From assembly GCF_000166195.2 (NCBI RefSeq), contig NZ_CM001403.1:6773877-6837876 (forward strand): 64,000 nucleotides of DNA, read 5' to 3'. The position numbers were made by a program, and so were the translations under genes. Under the pieces are notes generated by a model. It was given only the letters and a program-made list of their open reading frames with translations, made no database searches and was not told the DNA's origin. Shown piece after piece: positions 1 through 8,955 of this stretch; the stretch's first letter is position 1, and each line of letters begins with the position of its first letter. This DNA comes from Mucilaginibacter paludis DSM 18603 (GTDB taxonomy: Bacteria; Bacteroidota; Bacteroidia; Sphingobacteriales; Sphingobacteriaceae).

Positions 1-804
1 GCTAAAAAGCGGGTGGCCTATATGCTTCATGTGTGCACGTATCTGGTGTGTGCGGCCTGTTTCAAGTTCGCACTCAATCAGGGTAACGTACGTCATGCGT
101 TGCAAAACCCGGTAATGGGTAACAGACCATTTTCCTTTTTCGGGATCATCGTAGATAGACATTACGCGCCTGTCTTTGATGCTGCGCCCTATATAGCCGG
201 TAACGGTACCGTCGATTTCCAGGTCGCCCCATACCAGGGCGAGGTATTTGCGGGCAATGGTATGCTCGTAAAACTGCCGGGCAAGCCAGGTCATGGAGCG
301 CTCGTTTTTGCTGATGAGCAACAAGCCAGAAGTATCCTTATCAATGCGGTGCACCAGTCCGGGCCGCCCATCGTTGCCGGGCAGGGTAGGCAATTGCTGA
401 AAGTGGTATACCAAACCGTTAACCAGCGTGCCGGTGTAATTATTATAACCGGGGTGCACTACCAGGCCGGCCGGCTTGTTTACCACCAGTACATCATCAT
501 CTTCATAAACAATATCCAGCGGAATATTTTCCGGATAAACCTCCGTATCGCGCGGCGGATGCGGCAACACTACCGAAATAACGTCCAGCGGCTTAACTTT
601 ATAGCTCGATTTAATGGCCTTATCGTTAACCAGCACGTTACCCAGCTCAATAGCGTTTTGAATGCGGTTACGCGACGCGTTTTCAACCCGGTGCATCAAA
701 AACTTGTCAATCCGCAGCAACGACTGGCCCTTATCCACCACTATCCGTAAATGCTCATACAGGTCCTGCTCTTCCTGCTCAAATAATTCAGCTTCCTGGT
801 TCAT
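1..804 (-). CDS. RluA/RluD-family 23S rRNA pseudouridine synthase, C-terminus beyond the window
   Basis: Converts specific uridines of 23S rRNA to pseudouridine in the cytoplasm. Reading from the ATG at 804 the frame is open for 268 codons to the left edge. It has an N-terminal S4-like RNA-binding part (DKFLMHRVENASRNRIQ, ending in a typical VLVN segment), the catalytic motif HRIDKDTSGLLL with its aspartate, and the distal RTHQIRAHM motif near the edge. The order and spacing of these motifs are those of RluD (23S positions 1911/1915/1917), but RluC-type enzymes share them, so the exact target is inferred. The start codon is the first in frame. The gene is partial only because the window ends. 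Confidence 0.93.
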   Translation of the reverse strand, partial: MNQEAELFEQEEQDLYEHLRIVVDKGQSLLRIDKFLMHRVENASRNRIQNAIELGNVLVNDKAIKSSYKVKPLDVISVVLPHPPRDTEVYPENIPLDIVYEDDDVLVVNKPAGLVVHPGYNNYTGTLVNGLVYHFQQLPTLPGNDGRPGLVHRIDKDTSGLLLISKNERSMTWLARQFYEHTIARKYLALVWGDLEIDGTVTGYIGRSIKDRRVMSIYDDPEKGKWSVTHYRVLQRMTYVTLIECELETGRTHQIRAHMKHIGHPLFS

Positions 805-1019
805 CGCCGCAAAAATACTTAATTTGCTAAGTTTATAATCAATATAAAAAAATGTTAGTTTTGAGGGTGGGGTTCTTAGCCGGGAGTGGGGAGTAAGTAC
901 AATGAATAAGCCGCATCAAAAAACACGTCGTGCGTGGCCATGCCGCACGTCCTTCGAGGGGCCTCAGGATGACAGCCTTCACGCACAGAAAAAGAACGTC
1001 ACGACAAGTAATGGACCCA

Positions 1020-1245
1020 GCCAACCGGAAAAAAACAGAGATGACGTTTGAACCTCGCAGACCGTTAGGTGCAGAAAGAAAGTGCGCAAAAGCCTGACTG
1101 CACGCCGGGCCGGGAGCTGGCCTGTGGGCGGAAGGATCGGGCAGTCTTGACTTTTTTGGTTCTTTTTGTGTCAAGACAAAAAGAACAAAGCCATTCCCGC
1201 GGCGTTTGAGCGGGCCGATGCTCTAAATTAAGAATACTGATTGTA
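1020..1245 (+). repeat. Dispersed repeat R1, copy 1, in a 640-bp gene-free stretch
   Basis: The gap 805-1444 holds no convincing gene. Its core is a repeat of about 220 bp that recurs at 17392-17615 (inverted), 48966-49185 and 59086-59300, with a fragment at 38715-38770. It contains a hairpin with arms 1159-1169 and 1176-1186 around loop GTCAAG, and an upstream CTTGAC (1146-1151) complementary to the loop. A second short family, the words CATACTTATCGC and CGGGATGACA, lies at 1284-1335 and also recurs throughout the window. Confidence 0.85.
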
Positions 1246-1444
1246 AGAGCCAAAATAGACACATTGACAATCAGCGCACCCGATATGCTGCATACTTATC
1301 GCGCGCAAAAGATCCCTCCCTCCGGTCGGGATGACATAATGGAGAGGAATACAGCATTGATAATCAGTAACTTAAGAATGTATCATTATAAACCACTATT
1401 GAACTAATGCTTACTATAAATTCCCAACCTAAAAATTACGCCCT

Positions 1445-2335
1445 TTGATAGATCTTGAAATTTACAGTCCGGTTCAAAAAATCAATCACCCGGTTTTTAC
1501 CGAACGCGACCTCCATGTTTTTATTAAGCGCGACGACCTGATTCATCCATTAATATCGGGCAATAAGTGGCGCAAGCTCAAATACGTGCTAAAAAAGGCC
1601 TTCGAGCAAAATAAAAACCACCTGGTAACCTTTGGCGGCGCATACTCCAATCACTTATTAGCCACAGCGGCGGCGGCGGCCTTATTTGGTTTTAAGGCCA
1701 CCGGCATTGTACGGGGCGAAGAGGTTGACAATTCGCACTTATTTTTGTGCCGTTTACACGGGATGAAATTAATTTTTACCGACAGGGAAAGCTACCGCCA
1801 CAAACCAGATTTATTTAACCGGCATTTTGGTAACGATGAGCAGGCCTTTTTTATTGACGAAGGTGGTGCGTCAGCAGAGGGAGCCCTGGGTTGCAGCGAA
1901 CTGCTGGACGAACTAATACAGCCCTACGATGATATTTTTTGCGCCTGCGGAACTGGCACTACTGCAGCCGGAATTTTGAACGGAATAGGCAAGCACCAAC
2001 TGAACACCCATTTGCATGCTATACCGGTTTTTAAAAACGGCGCCTTTATAGCCACCGAAATGGAAAGATATTTAACCTATCCCCTGCCCTACAGTTTGCA
2101 CACCGAATATCACTTTGGCGGCTATGCCAAAACAACCCCGGAGTTAATCCAATTTATTGAACGGTTTGTGGCATCAACCGGGATATTGATAGAACCCGTG
2201 TATACCGGCAAAATGATGTACAGCCTTGTTGATCTGGCAGCGAAGGGCCACTTTAAACCCGGCAGCCATATATTGGCCATTCATACCGGCGGAATTTTGG
2301 GTTTATTGGGGATGACAGGCAAGTTTAATGTTTAA
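1445..2335 (+). CDS. PLP-dependent ACC deaminase / D-cysteine desulfhydrase family protein
   Basis: Fold-type II PLP enzyme of 296 residues. The lysine motif SGNKWRKLKY near residues 39-48 carries the likely PLP-binding Lys. TFGGAYSNH near 63-71 is the phosphate-side Asn loop, and CGTGTTAAGILNG is the Gly-rich phosphate cradle. The family removes ammonia from D-cysteine or 1-aminocyclopropane-1-carboxylate; sequence alone does not decide the substrate. The only in-frame start that keeps the N-terminus is TTG at 1445. A 13-codon ORF (ATG 1407, TGA 1446-1448) overlaps this TTG by 3 bases, which could couple the two. Confidence 0.85.
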   Translation: MIDLEIYSPVQKINHPVFTERDLHVFIKRDDLIHPLISGNKWRKLKYVLKKAFEQNKNHLVTFGGAYSNHLLATAAAAALFGFKATGIVRGEEVDNSHLFLCRLHGMKLIFTDRESYRHKPDLFNRHFGNDEQAFFIDEGGASAEGALGCSELLDELIQPYDDIFCACGTGTTAAGILNGIGKHQLNTHLHAIPVFKNGAFIATEMERYLTYPLPYSLHTEYHFGGYAKTTPELIQFIERFVASTGILIEPVYTGKMMYSLVDLAAKGHFKPGSHILAIHTGGILGLLGMTGKFNV

Positions 2336-2418
2336 ATTATGCAAAAACCTGTTTAAAACAAGATCAAATTATACACAACGGATCAAAATATATTTATACC
2401 GGCATTAAGGTTTGGTAC

Positions 2419-2453
2419 AAAAAGTAAGTTTAAACAGTTTAAAGTTACTTTTT
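2419..2453. repeat. Near-perfect inverted repeat between two genes
   Basis: Two 17-nt arms starting AAAAAGTAAGTTT are complementary with one mismatch and almost no loop. The repeat sits 84 bp past the previous stop and about 30 bp before the promoter of the aminotransferase. It may be the terminator of the upstream gene (it ends in TTTTT) or an operator for the downstream one. Confidence 0.6.
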
Positions 2454-2480
2454 GAGTGACCGGTTCAAATATGCCCAAAT

Positions 2481-2511
2481 TTGCGTTAGTTAACGGTTTT
2501 TGATAGATTTG
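2481..2511 (+). promoter_or_regulatory. Bacteroidota-type promoter for lysine 6-aminotransferase
   Basis: TTG at 2481-2483, a 20-nt spacer and TAGATTTG at 2504-2511 match the Bacteroidota consensus TTG-N19/20-TAnnTTTG. Transcription would begin near 2516-2520. This argues for translation from ATG 2527 rather than the upstream in-frame TTG at 2500, which lies inside the promoter. Confidence 0.7.
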
Positions 2512-2526
2512 AAAAACTACTATTGT

Positions 2527-3852
2527 ATGTATAATCTATCTGTTACACCTGCCAATGTTCATTCCGTTTTAGAAAAACATATTCTGGCCGACGGCTTCGA
2601 CCTTATTTTTGATATGGAAAAAAGCCAGGGCGCGTACATTTACGATTCAAAATATAAGCGCACCCTGCTTGATTTTTTTACCTGCTTTGCATCGGTTCCA
2701 CTGGGCTACAACCATCCCAAAATGGTTAACGATGAAGAGTTTAAAAAAAGCCTGATGCTGGCGGCCTTAACCAACCCATCCAACTCAGATATCTATACCA
2801 CGCAATACGCACAGTTTATCAAAATTTTTGGCGAGGTGGGCATACCCGAATACCTGCCCCACGCCTTTTTTATTTCGGGAGGCGGCCTTGCTGTTGAAAA
2901 TGCGCTTAAAGTTGCGATGGACTGGAAGGTGCAGAAAAATTTTGCCAGGGGATACAGCACCGAAAAAGGTTTTAAAGTGATCCATTTTGAAAACGCTTTT
3001 CATGGCCGCACAGGTTATACCATGAGCCTCACCAATACATCGCCCGAAAAAACACAAAGGTACGCCCAGTTTGACTGGCCCCGGGTATCTGTACCGGTGA
3101 TGCGTTTCCCGGTTACGGATGCAGGTCATGAAGATTTGCTGCAAAGAGAAGCTATATCGATAGGGCAGATTAAAAAGGCCTTTCAAGATAATAAAGATGA
3201 TGTTTGCGCCATTATTATTGAGCCCATCCAGTCGGAAGGCGGCGACAACCACGTAAGGCGGGAGTTTTTAGAGCAGTTACGCCACCTGGCGGATGAAAAC
3301 GAGGCCATGCTGATTTATGATGAGATACAAACCGGCGTTGGCCTTACCGGCAAATTTTGGTGTCACGAGCATTTTGGCGAAAACGCCAGGCCCGATATTT
3401 TAGCTTTTGGCAAAAAGATGCAGGTTTGCGGCATACTGGTAGGCAAAAAGGTGGATGAGGTAACCGATAATGTTTTTAATATTCCATCGCGTATTAACTC
3501 CACATGGGGCGGCAGCCTGGTGGATATGGTGCGCGCAACTAAAATATTAGAAATTATAAAGGAAGACGGCCTTTGCAGCAAGGCCCAAATAAACGGCGAT
3601 TATTTACAAAGCGAATTATTAACCCTGTCGGAAAAATACAATATCATAAGCAATGTACGCGGGCGTGGACTTTTAACTGCATTTGATTTCCCCGACAGGG
3701 AAACGCGCGATAAATTTATTTACGATGGTTTACAGCATAATGTGATGTTTTTGGGTTGCGGCAGCCGTACCATCCGGTTTAGGCCGGCACTCAACATGAC
3801 TCAAAATCACATAAATGAAGGCCTGGAAGTGATGAAAAAAATATTGTTGTAA
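2527..3852 (+). CDS. lat: L-lysine 6-aminotransferase
   Basis: Class III PLP aminotransferase of 441 residues, which moves the epsilon amino group of lysine to 2-oxoglutarate and gives alpha-aminoadipate semialdehyde. The N-terminus (VTPANVHSVLEKHILADGFD) is typical of lysine 6-aminotransferases rather than ornithine or GABA enzymes. HGRTGYTMS, IIEPIQSEGGD, YDEIQTGVG (PLP-ring Asp) and FGKKMQVCG (Schiff-base Lys) are all present, and the C-terminus is complete. The start is set by the promoter at 2481-2511. A lysine-catabolic role is known for the family; regulation here is not visible. Confidence 0.92.
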   Translation: MYNLSVTPANVHSVLEKHILADGFDLIFDMEKSQGAYIYDSKYKRTLLDFFTCFASVPLGYNHPKMVNDEEFKKSLMLAALTNPSNSDIYTTQYAQFIKIFGEVGIPEYLPHAFFISGGGLAVENALKVAMDWKVQKNFARGYSTEKGFKVIHFENAFHGRTGYTMSLTNTSPEKTQRYAQFDWPRVSVPVMRFPVTDAGHEDLLQREAISIGQIKKAFQDNKDDVCAIIIEPIQSEGGDNHVRREFLEQLRHLADENEAMLIYDEIQTGVGLTGKFWCHEHFGENARPDILAFGKKMQVCGILVGKKVDEVTDNVFNIPSRINSTWGGSLVDMVRATKILEIIKEDGLCSKAQINGDYLQSELLTLSEKYNIISNVRGRGLLTAFDFPDRETRDKFIYDGLQHNVMFLGCGSRTIRFRPALNMTQNHINEGLEVMKKILL

Positions 3853-4043
3853 TTAAAATATTATACCCTGGTTACCCTTAGATAAAATTTATGTAATTTT
3901 TTTTATTATAATAACAATTTTACTGATATTAAACGTTGATTAGTAGTATAATTGCTGAATATGTATGATTCATATCCCCGTTTTATACATAGAAGCTGTT
4001 CTTTAAACACAAATAACTAATAATCAACAAATTACTAATTGTC

Positions 4044-4502
4044 ATGAGCAAACACACCGAAAAATTAAGAAAACAATTGTTAGAAATTTCAGAAGTTGTA
4101 AACGCATTCCGATCAGAAGCCGTGCAGGTTAAAATTATTGACAGGCTGCTTGATAGTATTATGGAAGGTGAAAGGCACGATACCGACGGAGATTTTGCTA
4201 AAATGCAAGAACGCCGTAACAGGAAGCTGAAAGGCGAATCAGGCGAAGATGATGGAGCCGACAGCCGCATCAGGGGCCGTAAAAAACCTGGTGCTACAAA
4301 AATTTTAAATCAAATTATCCATACCGACTTTTTTGATGTCCCCAGATCAATAGCCGCTATTGCTAATTATTGTAAAGAACAATATGATTCTGATTTTAAA
4401 ACGTCAGAGTTATCTGGTATCCTGCTTAAACTTTCAAACGAAAGCAAATTGAAACGTGAAAGAAATACCGACAACAACCGGTTTGATTACGTAAAATTTT
4501 AA
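4044..4502 (+). CDS. Hypothetical protein, charged N-terminal half
   Basis: 152 residues, not recognised. The first 60 residues look helical. A very charged linker (RRNRKLKGESGEDDGADSR, residues ~53-73) follows, then a compact C-terminal part with the pattern of a small winged-helix (DVPRSIAAIANYCKEQYD, then a basic tail). A DNA-binding role is possible but only inferred. It stands alone between lat and a bidirectional terminator. The A+T-rich 190-bp upstream region, with no clear TAnnTTTG box, separates it from lat. Confidence 0.65.
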   Translation: MSKHTEKLRKQLLEISEVVNAFRSEAVQVKIIDRLLDSIMEGERHDTDGDFAKMQERRNRKLKGESGEDDGADSRIRGRKKPGATKILNQIIHTDFFDVPRSIAAIANYCKEQYDSDFKTSELSGILLKLSNESKLKRERNTDNNRFDYVKF

Positions 4503-4513
4503 TAAAAAATTAC

Positions 4514-4549
4514 AAAGCCGGTATACATCCCCATATACCGGCTTTTTTT
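4514..4549. terminator. Bidirectional intrinsic terminator
   Basis: A perfect 12-bp stem AAAGCCGGTATA (4514-4525) pairs with 4534-4545 around an 8-nt loop and is followed by a T run. The mirror A-rich side serves the minus strand. It sits between convergent genes ending at 4502 (+) and 4548 (-). Confidence 0.85.
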
Positions 4550-5906
4550 ATACAAAGGCGCTAAAGCCGGTAATGGCCCTGCCCACAATTAACGAGTTGA
4601 TTTCTTTAGTTCCCTCATACGAGTAGATCGCTTCGGCATCGGCCACAAAACGGGCCACATCATACTCCAGTAAAATTCCGTTCCCGCCCATCACTTCGCG
4701 GGCTTTGCTTACCACATCACGGGTACGTAACGAGCAAAAAACCTTGGCTAATGATGCATGCTCGTCGTTAAGCTTGCCTTCATCCTGCAGTTGCGATAGC
4801 CTGAAACACAGGGTTTGCATCGCCGTAAGGTTAGATAACATTTCCACCAGGTGATTCTGGATGAGTTGGAACGAAGCTATCGGTTTACCAAATTGTTTAC
4901 GCTTGCGGGTATAATCAAGCGCGCTTTCATAAGCGCCGCGGGCGCAACCTACGGCCTGCCAGGCAACACCGGCCCTGGTCATTTGCAATACCTTGGCCGT
5001 ATCTTTAAACGAGTTTGCATTTTGCAGCCGGTCGGTTTCATGTATCACACAATCCTTTAGCGTAATTATGCCGTTCTGCACAATCCGCAGGGCCATTTTA
5101 TCGTGCATCTTCTCTACGCTGAAACCGGGAGTATCTTTTCTCAGCAAAAACCCTTTCACCTGGTTATCATCCACATCCCGCGCCCAAATTACCAGTATAT
5201 CGGCAAAAGTTGCATTGCCTATCCATTTTTTCTGCCCGTTTAATATCCAGGTATCGCCATCCCTTTTGGCTGTTGTAGTTAAGCCCCCGGCAGCTGCCGA
5301 ACCTACCTCGGGCTCGGTTAAACCAAAGGCACCTATAGCTTTAAACTGCTGCATCCGGGGCAACCATTCCTGCTTCTGTTCTTCTGATCCGCATAGGTAA
5401 ATGGAGCCCATGGCCAAACCGCTCTGCACGCCAAAAAAGGTAGAGATGGAGGTATCTACCCGCGCCATTTCCATCGCCAATACACCTTCCATTAAAAACG
5501 ACTGGCCACCACCGCCATAGCCCTGGTAGGTTAAGCCGCAGATGTTCAGCTCGGCAAGCTTGGGAATAATTTGAAACGGAAATTCGGCCTTTAACCAGTA
5601 TTCGTTAACAATGGGCTTCACTTCGGTTTCCATAAAGGCGCGTACCTTCAATTGCAGCTCACGTTGCTCCGGGCTAAGTGTATGGCCTAAATGATAAAAA
5701 TCGCCCTCAATGGGCGGCAGTTCGTGCTGGTGATGCCCGCTTTTCAGCATCTTCACTACACTGTTCAATTGATTGTCGTCCATTTTACTAACGGATGCCA
5801 TTACTTCGCCTAAATCAATTTTGGATGCCAGCGTGCTGATCTGGTCGATATCGATGGTATGGAACAGGCGAAAAAGCCCCTTCGCTTTTGAAAACACATT
5901 TGCCAT
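4548..5906 (-). CDS. Acyl-CoA dehydrogenase, glutaryl-CoA-dehydrogenase-like
   Basis: FAD flavoenzyme of 452 residues. The first ~65 residues are an N-terminal extension not seen in short-chain dehydrogenases. The FAD/substrate motif GAFGLTEPEVGS, the NGQKKWIGN strand, and EVMGGNGI followed by the catalytic-Glu segment YSYEGTKEI are all present. The ending GRAITGFSAF resembles glutaryl-CoA dehydrogenase and plant ACX4-like enzymes more than butyryl-CoA dehydrogenases. Substrate is therefore short-chain or glutaryl-CoA by inference. It is convergent with the hypothetical gene and shares its terminator. Confidence 0.88.
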   Translation of the reverse strand: MANVFSKAKGLFRLFHTIDIDQISTLASKIDLGEVMASVSKMDDNQLNSVVKMLKSGHHQHELPPIEGDFYHLGHTLSPEQRELQLKVRAFMETEVKPIVNEYWLKAEFPFQIIPKLAELNICGLTYQGYGGGGQSFLMEGVLAMEMARVDTSISTFFGVQSGLAMGSIYLCGSEEQKQEWLPRMQQFKAIGAFGLTEPEVGSAAAGGLTTTAKRDGDTWILNGQKKWIGNATFADILVIWARDVDDNQVKGFLLRKDTPGFSVEKMHDKMALRIVQNGIITLKDCVIHETDRLQNANSFKDTAKVLQMTRAGVAWQAVGCARGAYESALDYTRKRKQFGKPIASFQLIQNHLVEMLSNLTAMQTLCFRLSQLQDEGKLNDEHASLAKVFCSLRTRDVVSKAREVMGGNGILLEYDVARFVADAEAIYSYEGTKEINSLIVGRAITGFSAFV

Positions 5907-5934
5907 TTATAATTGGTTTCAGTTTTAAACAGCA

Positions 5935-6040
5935 AGTTGGGTTTTTTGTTGGCGGGTTGGTGGGATTGGTTAATTGTTGTTGGGTTATTGGTTAATTGTT
6001 ATTGGGTTACTGGTTATTGGGTTTTGCGGTTGGAATCTAT
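5935..6040. repeat. Low-complexity GGTTATTG / GGTTAATTG word array
   Basis: Degenerate head-to-tail copies of a 7-8 nt word (TTGGGTTATTGGTTA type). The same words occur at 43415-43450, 48815-48900 and 55525-55600, and in reverse complement at 55620-55770 and 57540-57600. The rest of the gap to the IS at 6204 holds one copy of the CCCCTCTTGAGAG palindrome and no gene. Confidence 0.7.
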
Positions 6041-6203
6041 TTGATGCTTAATTTTTTTTGGGATGGATGCTGAAAAGTGGGCTGGCTCGCATCTGAGGCA
6101 AAAGACGCAGGCTGTGGTTTACAATCGCTTGTATAGGACACACCCCTCCGCCCCTCACCGCACGGGCCGCCGCTTTTCCTTTTTCAGACTCCCCTCTTGA
6201 GAG

Positions 6204-7364
6204 CAGGGCTGTTGCATTCTAAGTGAGTAATTGTTTCAATCTGCCGATGTCATTGCAAACGAGTCTTTGTGCTTGTGCTATATTTTGAAAGCCATGAGCT
6301 CTGAAAACGTTAATAGCGATGTTTCTAAACACCGATATATTTTCTGGTGCATGAGAAGTTCTAATGCGGGAGGCATCCTCTTTAAACGTGACATCCTTTA
6401 CCCAATGTAGCTTATTCTCTATCCCCCAATGACTTCTGATTCCATAGCATAACAATTGTGCATTTTCCCTCACACTGCTGATATAGAATGCGCAATCCTC
6501 ACTGATCTTATTTTTGTCTTTTACCCAACGCTCTACCTTGATTACCTGACTGGCGCCTATCCAGGCTTTACTGATTTCTTCTGGCGCCGGGCATATACAT
6601 ACCGATCTGCGCTCTGTACGTCCTTTATTTTTCTCCAATTCAACGAACTTGCTGCAAACCTTTGCTGTATCCGATGTCAGCGCCGCTATTTTTTCATAAA
6701 GGCCCTTTTGATTCTTTTTTACGCCTATCATATAATCATTATTCGTACCTATTATCAGCTCAACTGTTTTTTTTGGCAATGTAAGGCGTCAAGCGTAAAC
6801 GTTACCCCTTCCAATCCCAGTTCAGCAATAAGCTTGCGTACCACCGGAATTTCACTTTCCTTTGAATTGTCTACAAGACCCTGGGCTAATACTTGACCAC
6901 GGCTCCCATTATAGATACTCACCAAATTTACAAATCGCTGTTTTTCAAGCGCATAATCACTCATTGTCCCTTTGATCGCTTTGCCATCTATATTCATCCA
7001 TTCATTTTTATTGATTTCTGTATACTGACTGGCCCATTGATAAAAAACTTCGCTTAAACTTTCAAAATCTAAATTCTGCAGTACACGCCTCACGGTATAA
7101 AACGTAGGCAAACGGGATTTTTTCGGAGTGAAATAAGTCAAAAGATCTTTTTGATTACGCTTTATAAAATCACCCAGAGCACGATAGCCGTAATAACCAC
7201 TCATCGTCCCCATCACAAATAATAACAAAATAAACGTTTGGTCATGCCGCTGACCAGCCTTTCTACGCACGTCTGGCAACTTCTGCAAATAGGTTATGAT
7301 GCCCTTGTCCATACTCTTTTTTCTGCAAATTTAAATCCTTCTTCTTTTAAATGCAACAGCCCTG
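6204..7364. mobile_element. ISAs1-family insertion sequence
   Basis: Terminal inverted repeats CAGGGCTGTTGCAT (6204-6217) and ATGCAACAGCCCTG (7351-7364) bound a transposase gene. The flanks CTCTTGAGAG (6194-6203) and CTCTCGAGAG (7365-7374) match at 9 of 10 positions and look like a slightly diverged 10-bp target duplication. The target is the centre of the palindromic repeat CCCCTCTCGAGAGGGG. The length of 1161 bp fits the family. Confidence 0.85.
6219..7312 (-). pseudogene. ISAs1-family transposase split by a frameshift at an A8 run
   Basis: DDE transposase of the H-repeat type. The N-terminal frame (7312-6755) has the DUF4338-like start, the first catalytic Asp region NIDGKAIKG and the second, TLDALHCQKK. 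The rest (VELIIGTNNDYMIGVKKNQ, then HWGIENKLHWVKDV with the Glu) continues in another frame ending at 6219. The break falls at an A8 run on the minus strand (6767-6774). Either a base was gained or lost, or slippage at AAAAAAA makes the fusion. Family members usually have a single frame, so a disabling mutation is the simpler reading. Confidence 0.85.
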
Positions 7365-7374
7365 CTCTCGAGAG

Positions 7375-7777
7375 GGGAATCGCGCTTTCCCGCCGCTTTT
7401 CCCTTTTTCAGGCTCCCCTCTTGAGAGGGGGCGGGCCTGGCGGTGCGCAGTGGCAGGGGGTGTGTTTCGCCGCACGACTAACTTTGCGGGCTTTTTACAC
7501 GCTGTATCGCTCGTATAGAACACCCACTCCGGACCCAACGCTATTAAGTTAAGCAGTTAACATCGTGTTGCAGAGTTCGTCGCACGGCGAAACACACCCC
7601 GCAGCCGCACCGTCCGGCTCGCCCCCTCTCAAGAGGGGAACTAAAAAAAATACTGATTATCAATAAGATATACAAAAAAAAGCGAAAGCCTGTGCGATTC
7701 CCCTCTTGAGAGGGGTGGAGGGGTGTGTACTCTGCGAGCGATTATAAAGCGCAGATAGAATATGAGTATACTGAAAA
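7375..7777. repeat. Palindromic CCCCTCTTGAGAGGGG repeat cluster
   Basis: The 400 bp right of the IS hold at least three copies of a palindromic word of the form CCCCTCTYGAGAGGGG (7365-7380, ~7417-7430, ~7623-7637, ~7700-7715) embedded in related longer blocks in both orientations. No gene is supported; ORFs here are repeat-derived. Confidence 0.75.
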
Positions 7778-8080
7778 CTACAGTGGATTTTGAAATACGC
7801 TTTCAAAGTGTTCAACTGTAGGGAATGGGTCGTAATAATGGTGCAGCAATTGTTTCCAGTTTTGGTAAGCGGCTGATTGCCTGAACCCAATGGTATGATC
7901 TTCGAGAGTGTTCCACTCTACCAGCAAAATATATTTATTAGGTTGCTCGATACATTTTTGCAGGTTATGCCGAAGATACCCCGGTATCGAACTGATATAC
8001 TGGCTGGCTATATTAAAATCATGTTCAAAATTGGCTGCCTGGTTGGCTTTAACTTGCAATATTGCTACTTCGAGTATCAT
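7778..8080 (-). CDS. Antibiotic biosynthesis monooxygenase (ABM) domain protein
   Basis: 100 residues, one ABM ferredoxin-like domain. MILEVAILQVKANQAANFEHDF is the first strand and helix, NKYILLVEWNTLEDHTIGF the central strands with the typical EW, and FRQSAAYQNWKQLLHHYY the helix with His residues. Members act as small haem-degrading or quinol monooxygenases; the function here is unassigned. It is a single-gene unit with repeats on its 3' side. Confidence 0.85.
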   Translation of the reverse strand: MILEVAILQVKANQAANFEHDFNIASQYISSIPGYLRHNLQKCIEQPNKYILLVEWNTLEDHTIGFRQSAAYQNWKQLLHHYYDPFPTVEHFESVFQNPL

Positions 8081-8231
8081 AATTTAAACATTCAATTAAA
8101 CCGAAAAATCAATTATGTTGCAGGTTAGCACTTTATACATGGGCTTGTTTATAAAAAACGGCAAAATCCAATTGCGTCTTAGCGCCTTAGCGTGAAACTA
8201 TTGAGCTTAACCACTACAAACCCAGCAACGC

Positions 8232-8954
8232 TTACCTCAAATTAAACAGGTTATCAACCCCTAATATTCTTTTAGATAAAAAGCCTTCGCCGTATTTACT
8301 GCCTATTATTTTACCAAACTCGCGGGCACGGCTCTCTACAATGGGGTAAAACTCGGCCGATGAGATATACGTTTGGTGCTCTTCTTCCCAGGCGGGGTTG
8401 TAAAACTGCGAACCGTAGGCTTGTATGCTGGCTATCTTTTTATCCCAATGCGGCGTAATGTCTACTATAATATCGGGTTTAATATACACATCCTGTATAA
8501 AGTGCAACAGCAGGTTGGGCCGCCACTCGTTTTGCAGCACGCCATCGGCATAAGTTTCTATTTTACGCAAGCCTGATAAAAATGCAGATGTTACCACCAG
8601 CTCGCTGGCCCGGCCATGGTCGGGATGCCTGTCGTGGTAGGCGTTGGTAATCACAATATCGGGCTGGTATTTGCGGATGGCCGATATTACCTTGAGCTGA
8701 TGCTCCTGGTCGTTCTGGAAAAATCCGTCGGCCAGTTGCAGGTTCTCTCTCACATCGAGGCCCATTATTTCGGCTGCTGCCGCAGCTTCACGCATCCGTA
8801 TTTCGGCAGAACCACGGCTACCTAATTCGCCCATGGTTAAATCAACTATGCCAACTTTATGGCCAAGGGCAACGTGTTTCAATATCGTTCCGGAGCAGCC
8901 TAATTCGGCATCGTCGGGGTGTACGGCAATAACAAGAATATCTAATTTGAGCAT
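8232..8954 (-). CDS. bshB1: Bacillithiol biosynthesis deacetylase BshB1
   Basis: LmbE/PIG-L zinc deacetylase, 240 residues. It removes the acetyl group of GlcNAc-malate in bacillithiol synthesis. The zinc and catalytic motif AHPDDAELGCSG (residues ~11-22) and the second metal motif HPDHGRAS are intact, and the length equals the family norm. It starts 1 bp after the stop of the peroxidase gene, so it is the last gene of a three-gene operon (DUF4294, gpx, bshB1). Confidence 0.93.
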   Translation of the reverse strand: MLKLDILVIAVHPDDAELGCSGTILKHVALGHKVGIVDLTMGELGSRGSAEIRMREAAAAAEIMGLDVRENLQLADGFFQNDQEHQLKVISAIRKYQPDIVITNAYHDRHPDHGRASELVVTSAFLSGLRKIETYADGVLQNEWRPNLLLHFIQDVYIKPDIIVDITPHWDKKIASIQAYGSQFYNPAWEEEHQTYISSAEFYPIVESRAREFGKIIGSKYGEGFLSKRILGVDNLFNLR

Positions 8955-8955
8955 A

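Noticed and set aside
13..750. 245-codon plus-strand ORF
   Set aside because: It is antisense to the pseudouridine synthase, whose frame on the minus strand carries all family motifs.
839..1262. Two overlapping minus-strand ORFs
   Set aside because: They are made of R1 and other dispersed repeats; similar frames appear wherever the repeat occurs.
2418..2490. tRNA-like fold suggested by GGTTCAAAT
   Set aside because: No acceptor or anticodon stem; the region is a simple AT-rich inverted repeat followed by a promoter.
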